64,000 nucleotides of DNA, taken from assembly GCA_002368355.1 (NCBI GenBank), contig AP018281.1, forward strand, positions 806,001 to 870,000, in the 5' to 3' direction. A model generated the notes under the pieces. The model was not told the DNA's origin, did no database searches, and saw only the letters and a program-made list of their open reading frames with translations. Source of the stretch: Chondrocystis sp. NIES-4102. GTDB taxonomy: Bacteria; Cyanobacteriota; Cyanobacteriia; Cyanobacteriales; Xenococcaceae. A program made the translations under genes and the position numbers. Of the stretch, positions 8,621 through 18,169 are shown one piece after another (position 1 is the first letter of the stretch; each line of letters starts with the position of its first letter).

Positions 8621-9529
8621 ATGCCTTTTAATCTAGGTTCAATATCAAAGTATTCTTGTTCAATTGCCATAGCTTATCTAAGCGTTCTGGTTTTCAACAG
8701 CATAGCCACAGCGCAAAATAATTCCAAGCTGAAAATTGTGACAACTTTTTTACCCATTCATCTGTTTACTCAGGCGGTGGTAGGGGATACAGGAGAAGTA
8801 AAGATTTTAATTTCTCCTGGGACAGAAGTTCATGAATACCAAGCCACTCCAGAGGATGCCAAAATTCTAGCTACAGCAGATGTGTTAGTAGAAAACGGGT
8901 TGGGGATGGAAGAGTTTTTATCGGGGTTAATAGCAAATGTTGGTAATGCAAAACTTCAGCAAATTAATTCTAGTAAAGGGATAACGGCAATAAAAGAGGA
9001 AGAACAGGGACATCACCATGAAGAAGGAAATCCTCACGTTTGGTTAGATCCAGTATTAGCCCAACAACAAGTAGCAAATATTAGAGATGCTTTAATTGCT
9101 ATTTACCCTAATAACGCAGACACTTATCACACTAATGCAGATGCTTATATTAAACAACTGCAACAACTAGATAATGAATTCCAGCAAAAACTAGCACCAA
9201 TCAAAGGTTGCAACTTTATTACCTTTCATGATGCTTTTCCTTATTTAGCACAACGTTATGGATTAAAACAAGAAGCGATGGTCGAAATTCCTGAAGATAG
9301 CATGACTCCTCAAGATGTTCAACGGGTACAGCAAGCAGCTAACCAATATCAAGTTAAAGCCTTACTCAGCGAACCTGGAATAGTAGATAAACGCATCCAA
9401 CAAATATCTAAGGACTTAAATCTACCATTAGGAGCGATCGATCCTATAGAGTCGGGACAAACAGATCCACAATACTATTTTCAAGTAATGCGGGGCAATT
9501 TGGAGGCTTTAACAAGAGCGTGCCAATAA
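8621..9529 (+). CDS. znuA: Zinc ABC transporter substrate-binding protein ZnuA
   Basis: The 302-residue protein begins with a signal peptide (about 1-31, ending near SIATAQ) and has the cluster 9 metal-binding fold. It has the SPGTEVHEYQATPED metal-site segment and a short His-rich loop (EQGHHHEEGNPHVWLDP). Further motifs are FHDAFPYLAQRYG and the C-terminal SEPGIVDK segment. His residues in VHEY, PHVW and FHDAF are the expected zinc ligands. It captures Zn2+ in the periplasm for ZnuBC. The His-rich loop is shorter than in many zinc binders. It is the first gene of znuA-znuC-znuB, behind a Zur-like box. Confidence 0.92.
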   Translation: MPFNLGSISKYSCSIAIAYLSVLVFNSIATAQNNSKLKIVTTFLPIHLFTQAVVGDTGEVKILISPGTEVHEYQATPEDAKILATADVLVENGLGMEEFLSGLIANVGNAKLQQINSSKGITAIKEEEQGHHHEEGNPHVWLDPVLAQQQVANIRDALIAIYPNNADTYHTNADAYIKQLQQLDNEFQQKLAPIKGCNFITFHDAFPYLAQRYGLKQEAMVEIPEDSMTPQDVQRVQQAANQYQVKALLSEPGIVDKRIQQISKDLNLPLGAIDPIESGQTDPQYYFQVMRGNLEALTRACQ

Positions 9530-9563
9530 ATCAACTTATCAGTTTTTCCTCTTAATAAATTCA

Positions 9564-10328
9564 ATGCACCACAATTTAGCTACTAATCAATCTATCGTTT
9601 CAGTAAAAAATCTATCAGTGATGCAGGGGGAATATCTAGCGGTAGATAATGTTTCTTTTGGATTATTGCCAGGTACTCACACCGCAATTATAGGATCTAA
9701 TGGTGCAGGGAAAAGTACCTTAATTAAATCTATTTTAGGCTTGATGAAAAAGCATTCTGGAGAGATTAAGTTATTAGGATCAAAACAAGAAATCGGCTAC
9801 ATACCTCAAAAATTTCCCTTTGAACCCACTTTTCCGTTAACGGTATTAGAGTTAGTAGGTTTGGGGTTAAACAATAAACAATGGTGGTATTCCAGTAAAG
9901 ATAAAAAAGAGAAAATTTACCAAGCCCTAGAAAAAGTCCATTTAACCAAACAAGCAAAACAAAAAATCGGTACTCTAAGTGGAGGGGAATTAAAACGAGT
10001 TTTACTCGCTTATTGTTTAGTTGTACCTCGTCGGCTTTTAGTTCTCGATGAAGCCTTAGGAGGGGTAGACGCGACGGGAGAAATAGAATTTGCAGCTTTA
10101 CTTAATACCCTCAAAAAAGAGCATAACTGGACGATTTTAGAAGTTTCCCACGATTTAGACTTAGTTAGTAGATATTGCGACTCGGTTATCTGTTTAAACC
10201 GTCGTTTACTTTATCAAGGTTCGCCGAAGACTACTCTTACCCCAGAAAACCTATTGCACGTATACGGTTCTTTAATTACTCCTACCTGTCATCATCATGA
10301 ACCTAGCAGATTTACTAAGCCTTTTTAG
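9564..10328 (+). CDS. znuC: Zinc ABC transporter ATPase ZnuC
   Basis: The 254-residue ABC ATPase has Walker A (GSNGAGKST), the Q-loop (IGYIPQKF), signature LSGGELKR and Walker B LLVLDEA, followed by the switch His in VSHDLD. It powers zinc import with ZnuB. The C-terminal tail contains CHHHE, a possible metal-sensing cluster. Its 3' end overlaps znuB by 32 bases in another frame, so the two are translationally linked. Confidence 0.92.
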   Translation: MHHNLATNQSIVSVKNLSVMQGEYLAVDNVSFGLLPGTHTAIIGSNGAGKSTLIKSILGLMKKHSGEIKLLGSKQEIGYIPQKFPFEPTFPLTVLELVGLGLNNKQWWYSSKDKKEKIYQALEKVHLTKQAKQKIGTLSGGELKRVLLAYCLVVPRRLLVLDEALGGVDATGEIEFAALLNTLKKEHNWTILEVSHDLDLVSRYCDSVICLNRRLLYQGSPKTTLTPENLLHVYGSLITPTCHHHEPSRFTKPF

Positions 10329-11112
10329 TTTACCTTTTATGCAACGGGCGGTATTGGGGGGTGTGCTGTTAGGAATTTTGGGGGGAATTTTAGGCAGTTT
10401 TTTGATTCTGCGTCGTTTATCCTTATTTGGGGATACAGTGGGACATTCGGCGATGTTGGGAGTGGTGTTAGCTGCATTATTAGAACTTCCTGCTACTTGG
10501 ACGTTAATGGGTTTTACTGTTGCTTTCGGTTTGTCCGTTATTTATTTAATCGACAGAACTGATTTAGGTAGTGATACAGTTTTATGTATTTCCCTATCAG
10601 GTTCTATTGCGTTGGGAACAATTGGCTTTAGTTATTTAAAGGGATATCAAGGCAATTTATTATCAATTTTATTTGGAGATATTTTAGCCATAAGTAAGAC
10701 GGATATAATTTTATTATTGTTACTTTTAGGCATAACTTTAGTCTGGATAATTATTAGTTTACCTCAGCAGATATTACTTACTGTTAATAGTGATTTAGCC
10801 ATAGTAAAAGGGGTAGCTGTTCGTCGTCACCGTTATTTTTTTATCGTGCTTTTAGCAACTACTATTGCTTTAACTATTCGTGCAGTTGGTATTTTGCTGG
10901 TTAATGGTTTTTTAGTTATTCCTGCTGCTTGCGCCAGGCTAATTTGTCAGCAATTTGTTCCTTTTTTAATTACTGCTGCAAGTATAGGTGCGTTGAGTGG
11001 AATAATGGGAATGATTATTTCTGGAGGGCTGGATCTTCCTAGTGGCCCAAGTATTGTTTTGGTTCAATTGTCTGGCTTTTTAGCAGTGGCTTTATGGTGT
11101 CGGCAGTCATAG
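10297..11112 (+). CDS. znuB: Zinc ABC transporter permease ZnuB
   Basis: The 271-residue protein is almost entirely hydrophobic, with about eight membrane segments. It carries the ABC-3 family landmarks: SLFGDTVGHSAMLGVVLA near the N-terminus and the LVNGFLVIPAACARL segment before the last helices. It forms the inner-membrane zinc channel with ZnuC. The start lies inside znuC. Two small hypothetical genes follow on the same strand. Confidence 0.92.
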   Translation: MNLADLLSLFSLPFMQRAVLGGVLLGILGGILGSFLILRRLSLFGDTVGHSAMLGVVLAALLELPATWTLMGFTVAFGLSVIYLIDRTDLGSDTVLCISLSGSIALGTIGFSYLKGYQGNLLSILFGDILAISKTDIILLLLLLGITLVWIIISLPQQILLTVNSDLAIVKGVAVRRHRYFFIVLLATTIALTIRAVGILLVNGFLVIPAACARLICQQFVPFLITAASIGALSGIMGMIISGGLDLPSGPSIVLVQLSGFLAVALWCRQS

Positions 11113-11151
11113 ACATATTAATTTCAAAATATAAATGGAGTAATTTGTATT

Positions 11152-11430
11152 ATGCGATTCTTATTTTTTTTATTAGCTAGTTTCTGGTTTTTTAGACTAG
11201 AGATTTATAACTATTTCAATAACATTTCTTCTTTGTATGTTTGTCTACTTCTGGGTGTAGCTTGCATAGGTATATTTATTTTAAGAATAAGAATAAACTG
11301 CTCAATGGTGTTGTTTATAAATAAATTTAGATACTTTAAATTCAAGAAATATCTTAAAACGCGAGCAAAATTAATTAATAAATATAACCCAGAACTAATA
11401 GGTAAATTTCTGGCAAATCTACTGGATTAG
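11152..11430 (+). CDS. Small hypothetical membrane protein
   Basis: I do not recognise this 92-residue protein. It has two predicted membrane segments (about 1-20 and 28-46), then a basic tail rich in Lys and Tyr (NKFRYFKFKKYLKTRAKLI). A GGAG lies 14-17 bases before the ATG. It follows znuB by 39 bases and precedes another hydrophobic protein by 11 bases, so it may be a late member of the zinc operon or a separate small transcription unit. Confidence 0.5.
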   Translation: MRFLFFLLASFWFFRLEIYNYFNNISSLYVCLLLGVACIGIFILRIRINCSMVLFINKFRYFKFKKYLKTRAKLINKYNPELIGKFLANLLD

Positions 11431-11441
11431 GTTTTATTTTA

Positions 11442-11897
11442 ATGTCTGTAATAATTTTCAATCATTATCCTGTTTTATTAACAAGCCCGAAATCAACTAC
11501 TATTTTTTTACTAACGTTAACAGCCTACTTTTTTATTAGTTTAGATTTAAAAAAAGAAATACTGATATTGATGCTTGGAGTATATATTTTAATGCCTTTT
11601 GCTCCTTATGCTCTGGCTTTGCTCAGTTACCATACAAGGATAAACTTATTTGAAACTTTACCTATTGATCTAATATTTACCCTTGATATAGATATCGATA
11701 ATCTTACTCAGACCGCCAATAAGTTGTTCTTATTTATTGCTCCTTGGTCTGTTTCAATAATTTTGTTTCTCTTTGTAGCTAGATTTATTGTGATAAACTT
11801 TTTAAATTTAATTTTTGGTGCTTTTGTGATCTCTATAAGGTACTTAAGCGGGCGATTAGCATCCTTATATTTTTACATCTTAGCAAAAGGCAAATAA
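11442..11897 (+). CDS. Hypothetical membrane protein
   Basis: I do not recognise this 151-residue protein. It has about four hydrophobic segments (roughly 15-33, 37-60, 95-120 and 125-148) and a short polar loop with DLIFTLDIDIDNL. Spacing suggests co-transcription with the preceding 92-residue gene. No ribosome-binding site is obvious and codon use is very AT-rich. The function is unknown. Confidence 0.5.
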   Translation: MSVIIFNHYPVLLTSPKSTTIFLLTLTAYFFISLDLKKEILILMLGVYILMPFAPYALALLSYHTRINLFETLPIDLIFTLDIDIDNLTQTANKLFLFIAPWSVSIILFLFVARFIVINFLNLIFGAFVISIRYLSGRLASLYFYILAKGK

Positions 11898-12415
11898 ACA
11901 AAACTGGCTTTCTAGTAAGTCTAACTTCACATAAGTATTGTCTGATTAACTTCTGCTTTAGGTCGCTATGTTACCCTGTACCACTTGTATAAAAAGGGGT
12001 TTGAGGATAAAACATGATGAAGAGTTGTAGCTTCATAGTAATTATCTATAAAAGAGCAAGATATGTATATCGCTGAATGTATAGAAGTTGGTACAAAGGT
12101 TTACGCTACTAATTAGATGTCGTCCACTAAAGGGATCTGTTAAGCAAAAAATGTAACTAAATGCACCCAGATCAAGGCATTTGTTAAAGTCTTGCAATAA
12201 GCGCGATCGCCTGAAATTATTTAATCATGTATGTAGTGTAATTACTGGGGCATGGAATTCCCAACAAAGGCGATCGCTTTTTAGTTGGTCAAAGAGTTAG
12301 AAAGTGTGATTACCCTTCGGGTACGCTTATCTATCACTCTTTATATAAACAACTAAAATCTAAGAATATGCCAACAAAGCTATAATTGAACCAAAGCAAA
12401 GATCTTAAAACTAAT
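11898..12415. other. 518-base gap before the toxin-antitoxin pair
   Basis: No convincing frame or RNA gene is visible. Two HIP1-containing blocks (near 12203 and 12271) flank an AT-rich stretch. The TA promoter must lie near the right end. Confidence 0.5.
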
Positions 12416-12616
12416 ATGTCGACCTTAGAGCAAATTGAAGCAGCTATTCTCACACTTCCTTCAGAAGAATTTGAGCAACTTAGACAGTGGTTTTTTGACT
12501 TGGATTATCAACGTTGGGATCGGAAACTAGAACAAGACATTGAGGATGGTAAGTTAGAAGTTTTAGCTGAAGAAGCGATCGCTGAATTTCAGGCAGGTCA
12601 GTTTCGTGTCTTGTAA
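12416..12616 (+). CDS. Putative antitoxin of a type II TA pair
   Basis: I prefer the ATG at 12416 to the upstream TTG at 12386. This gives 66 residues opening with MSTLEQIEAAILTLPSEEF. The small acidic protein matches a common cyanobacterial antitoxin pattern: a helix beginning LEQIEAAI.LPSEEFEQLRQWF followed by an acidic segment (QDIEDGKLEVLAEEAIAEF) that would wrap the toxin. Its stop overlaps the start of the RelE/ParE-like gene by one base, as in many TA operons. It is called an antitoxin from context and size; no DNA-binding fold is obvious. Confidence 0.7.
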   Translation: MSTLEQIEAAILTLPSEEFEQLRQWFFDLDYQRWDRKLEQDIEDGKLEVLAEEAIAEFQAGQFRVL

Positions 12617-12876
12617 TGTATTATACAACGCAAAGATTTTGGAGATGCTATGAATCTTTACCCAACAGTGTACAGGAAATTGCAGATCGCTGTTATGAAC
12701 TACTTAAAGCCGATCCTTTACATCCATCATTACACTTCAAAAAAATAGGTAAAAAATATTGGTCAGTTCGTGCAGGACTAGATTATCGTGCGTTAGGTGT
12801 TGAGGTGGAGAGTGGTATCTTATGGTTTTGGATTGGAACTCATGCAGAGTACGACAAACTTATTGAACGCTTATAA
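12616..12876 (+). CDS. RelE/ParE-like toxin
   Basis: The 86-residue basic protein has the RelE/ParE order: an N-terminal helix pair (SVQEIADRCYELLKADPLH), then a beta-sheet with LHFKKIGKKYWSVRAGLDY followed by RALGV, and a C-terminal IGTHAEYDKLI. The conserved segment VRAGLDYRALGV corresponds to the VR..YR strand of the family. RelE members cut mRNA on the ribosome and ParE members poison gyrase; which applies here cannot be told. The start overlaps the antitoxin stop (TAATG), so translation is coupled. Confidence 0.75.
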   Translation: MYYTTQRFWRCYESLPNSVQEIADRCYELLKADPLHPSLHFKKIGKKYWSVRAGLDYRALGVEVESGILWFWIGTHAEYDKLIERL

Positions 12877-12977
12877 CTAGAGATAGGCATCGTAACTTAT
12901 TTAAAAATATAAACTAACTAGCGATCGCCAGAAATTTTAAAAGCTGTTGAGAAAAGCGATCGCGTTACTTGTTAAAA

Positions 12978-14072
12978 TCAACCAAATCCTTTACCCCGTT
13001 TAGATTCAGACCAAATAAGTAATTCTCCATTTTGCCCCCCTCCAGCTAAAGAGCAACCATTCCCACTCCAAGCCAGACAAGAAAAACCTCCCTTCGCACC
13101 TTCTAATATTTGCCCTATCTGTTTAGCTTTTGTCCACAAAACTAACAACCCATCATCAGCAGCAGAAGCCAGTAACATACTATGGGGGTGAAACTTTAAG
13201 GCTTGAATTTTACCCTCGTGTATATTTAAAACATTAGCATTCCAACCATCTTCATCCTGGGCTGCTTTTTTCCACACAGCAATATTTTCCATACTAGATG
13301 CTGCAAGTATAGGTGCATGATTTGATAATTGTTGTGACCGCGGAAGGCGGGGAACGGATGACCAAGTTAAATTGGAAATCTTACCAGGAAAACCCTGCAT
13401 CACCCAAGGATAAGAACTACCATATTCTAAGACGGTAATAGTATTATCTAAATTACCAGAAGCAATATATTTACTATCACTAGACCAAGCAGTAACAATA
13501 CTAGCCGAAGGCATTTCCATTACATAAGGATCATCATCCCAATTATTAGCATCCCAAATTTTAACCCCCCCATCACCTGCTAGGGCGATATTTTCCCCAT
13601 TTGGTTGCCAAGCTAGATCTAAAACGGAAGAATTGGCAAAGGGTAGGGTAGTAATAACTGTTTGGGTATCAGCAGCCCAAATTTGAACATAACGACCCAA
13701 ACTAAAAGCTAATTGGTTGCAAGTAGGATGATAAGCAAGTTTATCTATCCATGAAGGCGCATTATCTAAAGATAAGACTAGATTAGCCCTATTTTCTTCC
13801 CTAGATAATATTTCCCAAATTCTAACTTTACCATCTTGTCCCCCAGCAGCCAAAAACTTACCATCAAAGGAAAAAGCCAGACAATCTATTGATGCTAATC
13901 CCTCACCGAGGATATTAATCAAATTGCCATCTTGCCATAAAACAACTTCTCCAGCAGCCGAACTTGCAGCTAAAATTCCACTAGGCGACCAAGCCAGCAC
14001 CGTAATATACTCGGATAGATTACCCTGCCACTGGGGCTGTAATAATACTTTCCCTTTGTTTATACCAAACAT
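12978..14072 (-). CDS. WD40-repeat protein linked to CobW GTPase
   Basis: The 364-residue protein consists of about seven WD40 blades. Typical units are LASSAAGEVVLWQDG, FLAAGGQDGKVRIWE, IALAGDGGVKIWD, LASAADDGLLVLWTKA and SLAGGGQNGELLIWSE. It would form a beta-propeller that scaffolds protein contacts; no enzymatic domain or signal peptide is seen. Its start overlaps the end of the CobW-type GTPase gene by 13 bases, so the two are co-expressed and may act together, perhaps in delivering zinc to a client. That functional link is inference. Confidence 0.85.
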   Translation of the reverse strand: MFGINKGKVLLQPQWQGNLSEYITVLAWSPSGILAASSAAGEVVLWQDGNLINILGEGLASIDCLAFSFDGKFLAAGGQDGKVRIWEILSREENRANLVLSLDNAPSWIDKLAYHPTCNQLAFSLGRYVQIWAADTQTVITTLPFANSSVLDLAWQPNGENIALAGDGGVKIWDANNWDDDPYVMEMPSASIVTAWSSDSKYIASGNLDNTITVLEYGSSYPWVMQGFPGKISNLTWSSVPRLPRSQQLSNHAPILAASSMENIAVWKKAAQDEDGWNANVLNIHEGKIQALKFHPHSMLLASAADDGLLVLWTKAKQIGQILEGAKGGFSCLAWSGNGCSLAGGGQNGELLIWSESKRGKGFG

Positions 14073-15028
14073 TGTTGAAAGTCCTCTCGTATTTGGGCTT
14101 CATCCAAATTGCGACCAATAAACACCAATTCATTTTTACGGGTTTCGCCTGGAAACCAGGGTCGATCTGGTTTTCCATCTAGCAACATATGTACTCCTTG
14201 GAAGACGAAGCGTTCATCTTCTCCAGCAATATTTAAAATGCCTTTGGTGCGGAAGATATCAACACCTTTAGTCTGTAATAATTGACTTAACCACTGATCA
14301 AGTTTTCGTCCGTCTAACGCACCAGATTCAACTATGGCAAAGGATTTAACAGATTCATCGTGTTCGTGGGCATCTTCATTTAAAAATTCGGGGTCGATTT
14401 CTAAAGCCCGATCTAGATCGAATGCTTGTACTCCTAATAAGGCATCCATCGATAATTCGGAATTTTGAGTGCGATAGATTTTTGCCATCCTATTCATGGC
14501 TTTGATTTTGCTTTCCAATTCATCCAATTCTTGAGGACTAACCAGATCTGTTTTATTGAGAAGAATTACATCGGCAAAAGCAATTTGTTCCTGTGCTTCA
14601 TCCGCCCCCCAGTGTTGCTGGATGTGTTTGGCATCGACTACTGTAATAACTGCATCTAAAGAAATTTTGTCCCGTAGATCTTCATCTACAAAAAAGGTTT
14701 GAATTACAGGGGCAGGATCGGCTAAACCAGTGGTTTCGATAACTAAATGATCGAACTTGTGGCGACGCTTCATTAAATTACCGATAATACGAATCAAATC
14801 ACCCCTGACTGTACAGCAAATGCAGCCATTATTCATTTCAAAGATTTCTTCATTGGCATCAATTACCAATTGGTTATCAATACCCACTTCTCCAAACTCG
14901 TTAACGATCACTGCTACTTTTTTACCGTGTTCATAGGTAAGGATGTGATTGAGGAGGGTAGTTTTACCTGCGCCTAAATACCCAGTTAGTACGGTGACGG
15001 GAACAGTATTATTGCTTGTTGTAACCAT
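14060..15028 (-). CDS. COG0523/CobW-family GTPase, candidate zinc metallochaperone
   Basis: The 322-residue protein has Walker A GYLGAGKTT (16-24), the family metal motif GCICC (68-72), a Walker B-like ETTGLADPAP, the guanine motif NKTD and a C-terminal CobW_C domain. A short His/Asp linker (HEHDE) connects the domains. COG0523 GTPases move metals to client proteins. The Zur-like operator 30 bases upstream points to zinc rather than cobalt, as in ZagA/ZigA-type proteins. It is the first gene of an operon with the WD40 protein. Confidence 0.88.
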   Translation of the reverse strand: MVTTSNNTVPVTVLTGYLGAGKTTLLNHILTYEHGKKVAVIVNEFGEVGIDNQLVIDANEEIFEMNNGCICCTVRGDLIRIIGNLMKRRHKFDHLVIETTGLADPAPVIQTFFVDEDLRDKISLDAVITVVDAKHIQQHWGADEAQEQIAFADVILLNKTDLVSPQELDELESKIKAMNRMAKIYRTQNSELSMDALLGVQAFDLDRALEIDPEFLNEDAHEHDESVKSFAIVESGALDGRKLDQWLSQLLQTKGVDIFRTKGILNIAGEDERFVFQGVHMLLDGKPDRPWFPGETRKNELVFIGRNLDEAQIREDFQQCLV

Positions 15029-15057
15029 AGCCTAGATTTTCTAACTCTTTTATAGAA

Positions 15058-15078
15058 TGATAATCGATATCGTTATCA
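15058..15078. promoter_or_regulatory. Zur-type operator upstream of the CobW-family gene
   Basis: TGATAA (15058-15063) and TTATCA (15073-15078) form an inverted repeat around a CGATATCG core, 30 bases before the GTPase start codon. It resembles the znuA site and lies in an 82-base gap, so the GTPase operon has its own regulated promoter. Confidence 0.65.
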
Positions 15079-15110
15079 GTTAAACCTGTTTTTATTTGGA
15101 AGAAAAAATT

Positions 15111-16085
15111 TTATCTAGTTTGAAAAATATTTTGCACCATTGGTTTATCAATACCTGCTGCCATTTGATCCAATTCCGCCACTTCCCCAGCATCCAACGC
15201 CCAGTCTAGGGTAGCAATATTTTCCTGTGCCTGTTGAAGATTTTTTGCCCCTGGGATAGGAATTGTGCCTTTAGCAATACACCAATTGAGGGCAACTTGG
15301 GCGATAGTTTTATGACGATGTTGTGCGATCGCTTGTAATGTATTTAATATTGGTTTGGCTTCGGGAACAAGTCTTTTAAACAGTAGCTTGCGTAAACCTT
15401 GGGGATAGGAATGAGGATCATTATATTTCCCTGTTAAGATACCTAAGCATAAAGGACTATAGGCAATTAACTTAATACCCAATTGATCACAAGTATCCTT
15501 AAGACCCAAATCAGTAACAGGATAAGTAGAAAGTAGAGAATACTGCACCTGGAGAGTAGCAATAGGGATACCGCGATCGCTAAATTTCTGGTAGACTTTT
15601 TTTAATCTTTTTGTCCCATAATTAGATAGTCCTACTCCCTTAATCAAACCCTGCTCATATAAATCCCCCAAACCATCCAAAAGTTGCCATTCTTGCCAAG
15701 GAAAATAATTAGCAGTTGACCAGTGCATTTGTGCTAAATCCACCCTTCCTAGACGTGTTGCGGAAGCTTGCGCTGCTTTAATCATGGATTTTCTTGTCAA
15801 CCGCCAAGGATAAGCAGCTAGTTTAGTTGCCAAACAGATATCATTTTTATTTGCGCCTTGATATTGCTGTTCAAACTTTCCTAATAATTTTTCGCTCTGA
15901 CCATTGAGTTTACCTGTACCATAAGAATCACCACTATCAAAAAGAGTTACACCCTGACTGACGCAAAGATTAAATACTGCTTGTAATTGAGTATCCATAC
16001 TAGGGTCGTAACGCCACAACAGGCGATTACCCCAAGCCCAAGTCCCACAACCCATTCGCGGTAAAATCAAGTTGTTAGTTGACAT
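15111..16085 (-). CDS. Aldo/keto reductase
   Basis: The 324-residue protein is an NADPH-dependent (beta/alpha)8 oxidoreductase. The conserved tetrad can be placed: Asp and Tyr in FDSGDSYGTGK, Lys in ATKLAAYPW and His in LAQMHWS. Later motifs are GVGLSNYGTKRL, QVQYSLL and the cofactor segment IPIPGAKNLQQAQENI. This is the family often annotated as plant-type pyridoxal reductase-like or K+-channel beta-like AKR in cyanobacteria; the substrate is unknown. It is on the same strand as the CobW operon but is separated from it by that operon's own Zur-like box. Confidence 0.88.
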   Translation of the reverse strand: MSTNNLILPRMGCGTWAWGNRLLWRYDPSMDTQLQAVFNLCVSQGVTLFDSGDSYGTGKLNGQSEKLLGKFEQQYQGANKNDICLATKLAAYPWRLTRKSMIKAAQASATRLGRVDLAQMHWSTANYFPWQEWQLLDGLGDLYEQGLIKGVGLSNYGTKRLKKVYQKFSDRGIPIATLQVQYSLLSTYPVTDLGLKDTCDQLGIKLIAYSPLCLGILTGKYNDPHSYPQGLRKLLFKRLVPEAKPILNTLQAIAQHRHKTIAQVALNWCIAKGTIPIPGAKNLQQAQENIATLDWALDAGEVAELDQMAAGIDKPMVQNIFQTR

Positions 16086-16239
16086 AATTGCTCTTTGGTT
16101 TATTTTGATAGGATATTAAAAATCTAATTGTAATAAGCGTAAGTTAGCAGAAAAACATTAAATATCGATATAAAAGTTAGGGTGTTATTTTGATCCTCCT
16201 AAAACAAGCTCTTAAATCTATCCTTAATCAACGCAAACA

Positions 16240-17958
16240 ATGAATTTTGAAATTCCTCTAGGTTCTGTCATTCAAGGTTCTTTAACCAAAGGTTTAGAAG
16301 TACGGTTGCACCCTGATGTATCTGTAGAAGATATGCGTGTTGGTAAATTCTTAGTAGTACAAGGGGTGAGGTCACGTTTCTTTTGTTTATTAACTGATGT
16401 ATCTTTAGGAACTTCGAGCGATCGCATTATTGCTAATCCCCCCCCTATTGAAGATACTTTTTTGCGTGAAGTATTAGCAGGTAGTGGTACTTATGGTACG
16501 GTTAATCTCTCTCCCATGTTAATGTTCACTCCCACCGCCACTAACAGTGATTTTTCCAGTTTACCTATTGATATTCCTAAAAATACTAGTTTAGGTTCTC
16601 TCCAACCCCAAACCAGTACAGATATGGAATTATTACCTGTAAAAACTATCCCTGCTCATTTTAGTCAAGTATACGAAGCTTCTGAAACGGATTTTCGTAG
16701 TGTTTTTGGCTGGGAGGATGATCCCTATCGGCGTAATTTTTCCATCGGTCAACCTTTAGATATGGAAGTCCCTGTCTGTATTGATCTCGATCGCTTTGTG
16801 GAAAGAAGTAATGGTATTTTTGGTAAATCTGGAACAGGAAAATCTTTTTTAACCCGTCTATTGCTTTCTGGGGTAATTCGTAAAGGTGCTGCGGTTAATT
16901 TGATGTTTGATATGCACTCGGAATATGGTTGGGAAGCCATGAAAGAAGGAAAACAGGTAAGTACCGTTAAAGGTTTACGCCAACTTTTTCCAGGACAAGT
17001 AGATATTTATACCCTCGATCCCGAATCTACTAAACGCCGAGGTGTTCGTGATGCTCAAGAGCTTTATTTAAGCTACGATCAGATTGAAATTGAAGATTTA
17101 AGATTGGTGGCTTCTGAATTGGGTTTATCCGAAGCTGCTTTAGATAATGCCAATATTTTATATAACGAATACGGTAGATCTTGGATTCTGCAATTGGTTA
17201 ATATGACCAATGAGGATATTAAAATGTTTTGTGAATCGAAACAAGGACATCAAGGGTCTATATCTTCCCTCCAGCGTAAATTATTGCGTCTTGAGAGCCT
17301 TAAATATATTCGTTCTGCTTGTCCCCATAATTATATTGACCAGTTGATTCAAGCCTTAGATGCTGGGAAAAATGTAATTATTGAGTTTGGTTCTCAATCA
17401 AATATGCTCTCTTATATGTTGGCGACTAATATGATTACCCGTCGTATCCACGCCAGTTATGTTAAAAAAGCAGATCACTTTCTACAGACTAAAAACCCCC
17501 TTGATAAACCTCGCCAGTTAGTTATTACTATTGAAGAGGCGCACCGCTTCCTAGATTCTAGCGTGGTACATCAAACTATTTTTGGCACAATTGCTCGTGA
17601 GATGCGCAAGTATTTTGTTACCTTGCTAGTAGTAGATCAACGTCCTTCTGGAATTGACAATGAAGTTATGTCTCAAATAGGTACGCGCGTTACTTGTTTA
17701 CTTAACGATGAAAAAGATATTGAAGCAATTTTTACAGGGGTTTCTGGTGGGGCTAATTTAAAATCAGTATTGGCTAAATTAGATTCTAAACAACAGGCTT
17801 TAGTTTTGGGTCACGCTGTACCAATGCCTGTAGTAGTTCGTACTCGTGCCTATGATACCCAATTTTACCGTGAAATAGGCGTAACAGATTGGGAGGAAAT
17901 GCCCAATGAGGAAGTTTATGCAGCAGCAGAAATTGCTAAAGCAGATTTGGGATTTTAG
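16240..17958 (+). CDS. HerA-like ATPase (DUF87 family)
   Basis: The 572-residue protein starts with a beta-rich HAS-barrel-like domain (about 1-150). A FtsK/HerA-type P-loop ATPase follows, with Walker A GKSGTGKS (195-202), Walker B VITIEEAHRFL and the downstream LLVVDQRPSGID sensor segment. HerA proteins are hexameric DNA translocases; in archaea they work with NurA in end resection, and in bacteria some belong to defence systems. No NurA, Sir2 or other known partner lies next to it here, and near-identical stand-alone genes are common in cyanobacteria, so a housekeeping DNA role is more likely. Confidence 0.85.
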   Translation: MNFEIPLGSVIQGSLTKGLEVRLHPDVSVEDMRVGKFLVVQGVRSRFFCLLTDVSLGTSSDRIIANPPPIEDTFLREVLAGSGTYGTVNLSPMLMFTPTATNSDFSSLPIDIPKNTSLGSLQPQTSTDMELLPVKTIPAHFSQVYEASETDFRSVFGWEDDPYRRNFSIGQPLDMEVPVCIDLDRFVERSNGIFGKSGTGKSFLTRLLLSGVIRKGAAVNLMFDMHSEYGWEAMKEGKQVSTVKGLRQLFPGQVDIYTLDPESTKRRGVRDAQELYLSYDQIEIEDLRLVASELGLSEAALDNANILYNEYGRSWILQLVNMTNEDIKMFCESKQGHQGSISSLQRKLLRLESLKYIRSACPHNYIDQLIQALDAGKNVIIEFGSQSNMLSYMLATNMITRRIHASYVKKADHFLQTKNPLDKPRQLVITIEEAHRFLDSSVVHQTIFGTIAREMRKYFVTLLVVDQRPSGIDNEVMSQIGTRVTCLLNDEKDIEAIFTGVSGGANLKSVLAKLDSKQQALVLGHAVPMPVVVRTRAYDTQFYREIGVTDWEEMPNEEVYAAAEIAKADLGF

Positions 17959-18169
17959 AAGTTATCTGGATTATCTACAATAGTGATGATTTGTTAGTTA
18001 TTATGTGATATGTTAATTCTAATAATTTGAATTTGACATTTTCTGTTTTCCTACGTCTCTAGTAGCAGCAGTAGCCACTGGGGGCGTTCTTTATGCGCTG
18101 GTATTGCCAATTTGTTATATTAATACGAAATAAATTAAGGGATGTTTTTTAGCTATTAGCTATTAGCTT

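Noticed and set aside
16240-17958. HerA-like ATPase as part of a defence system
   Set aside because: No NurA, Sir2, DUF4297 or other partner is adjacent, and stand-alone copies are common in cyanobacteria.
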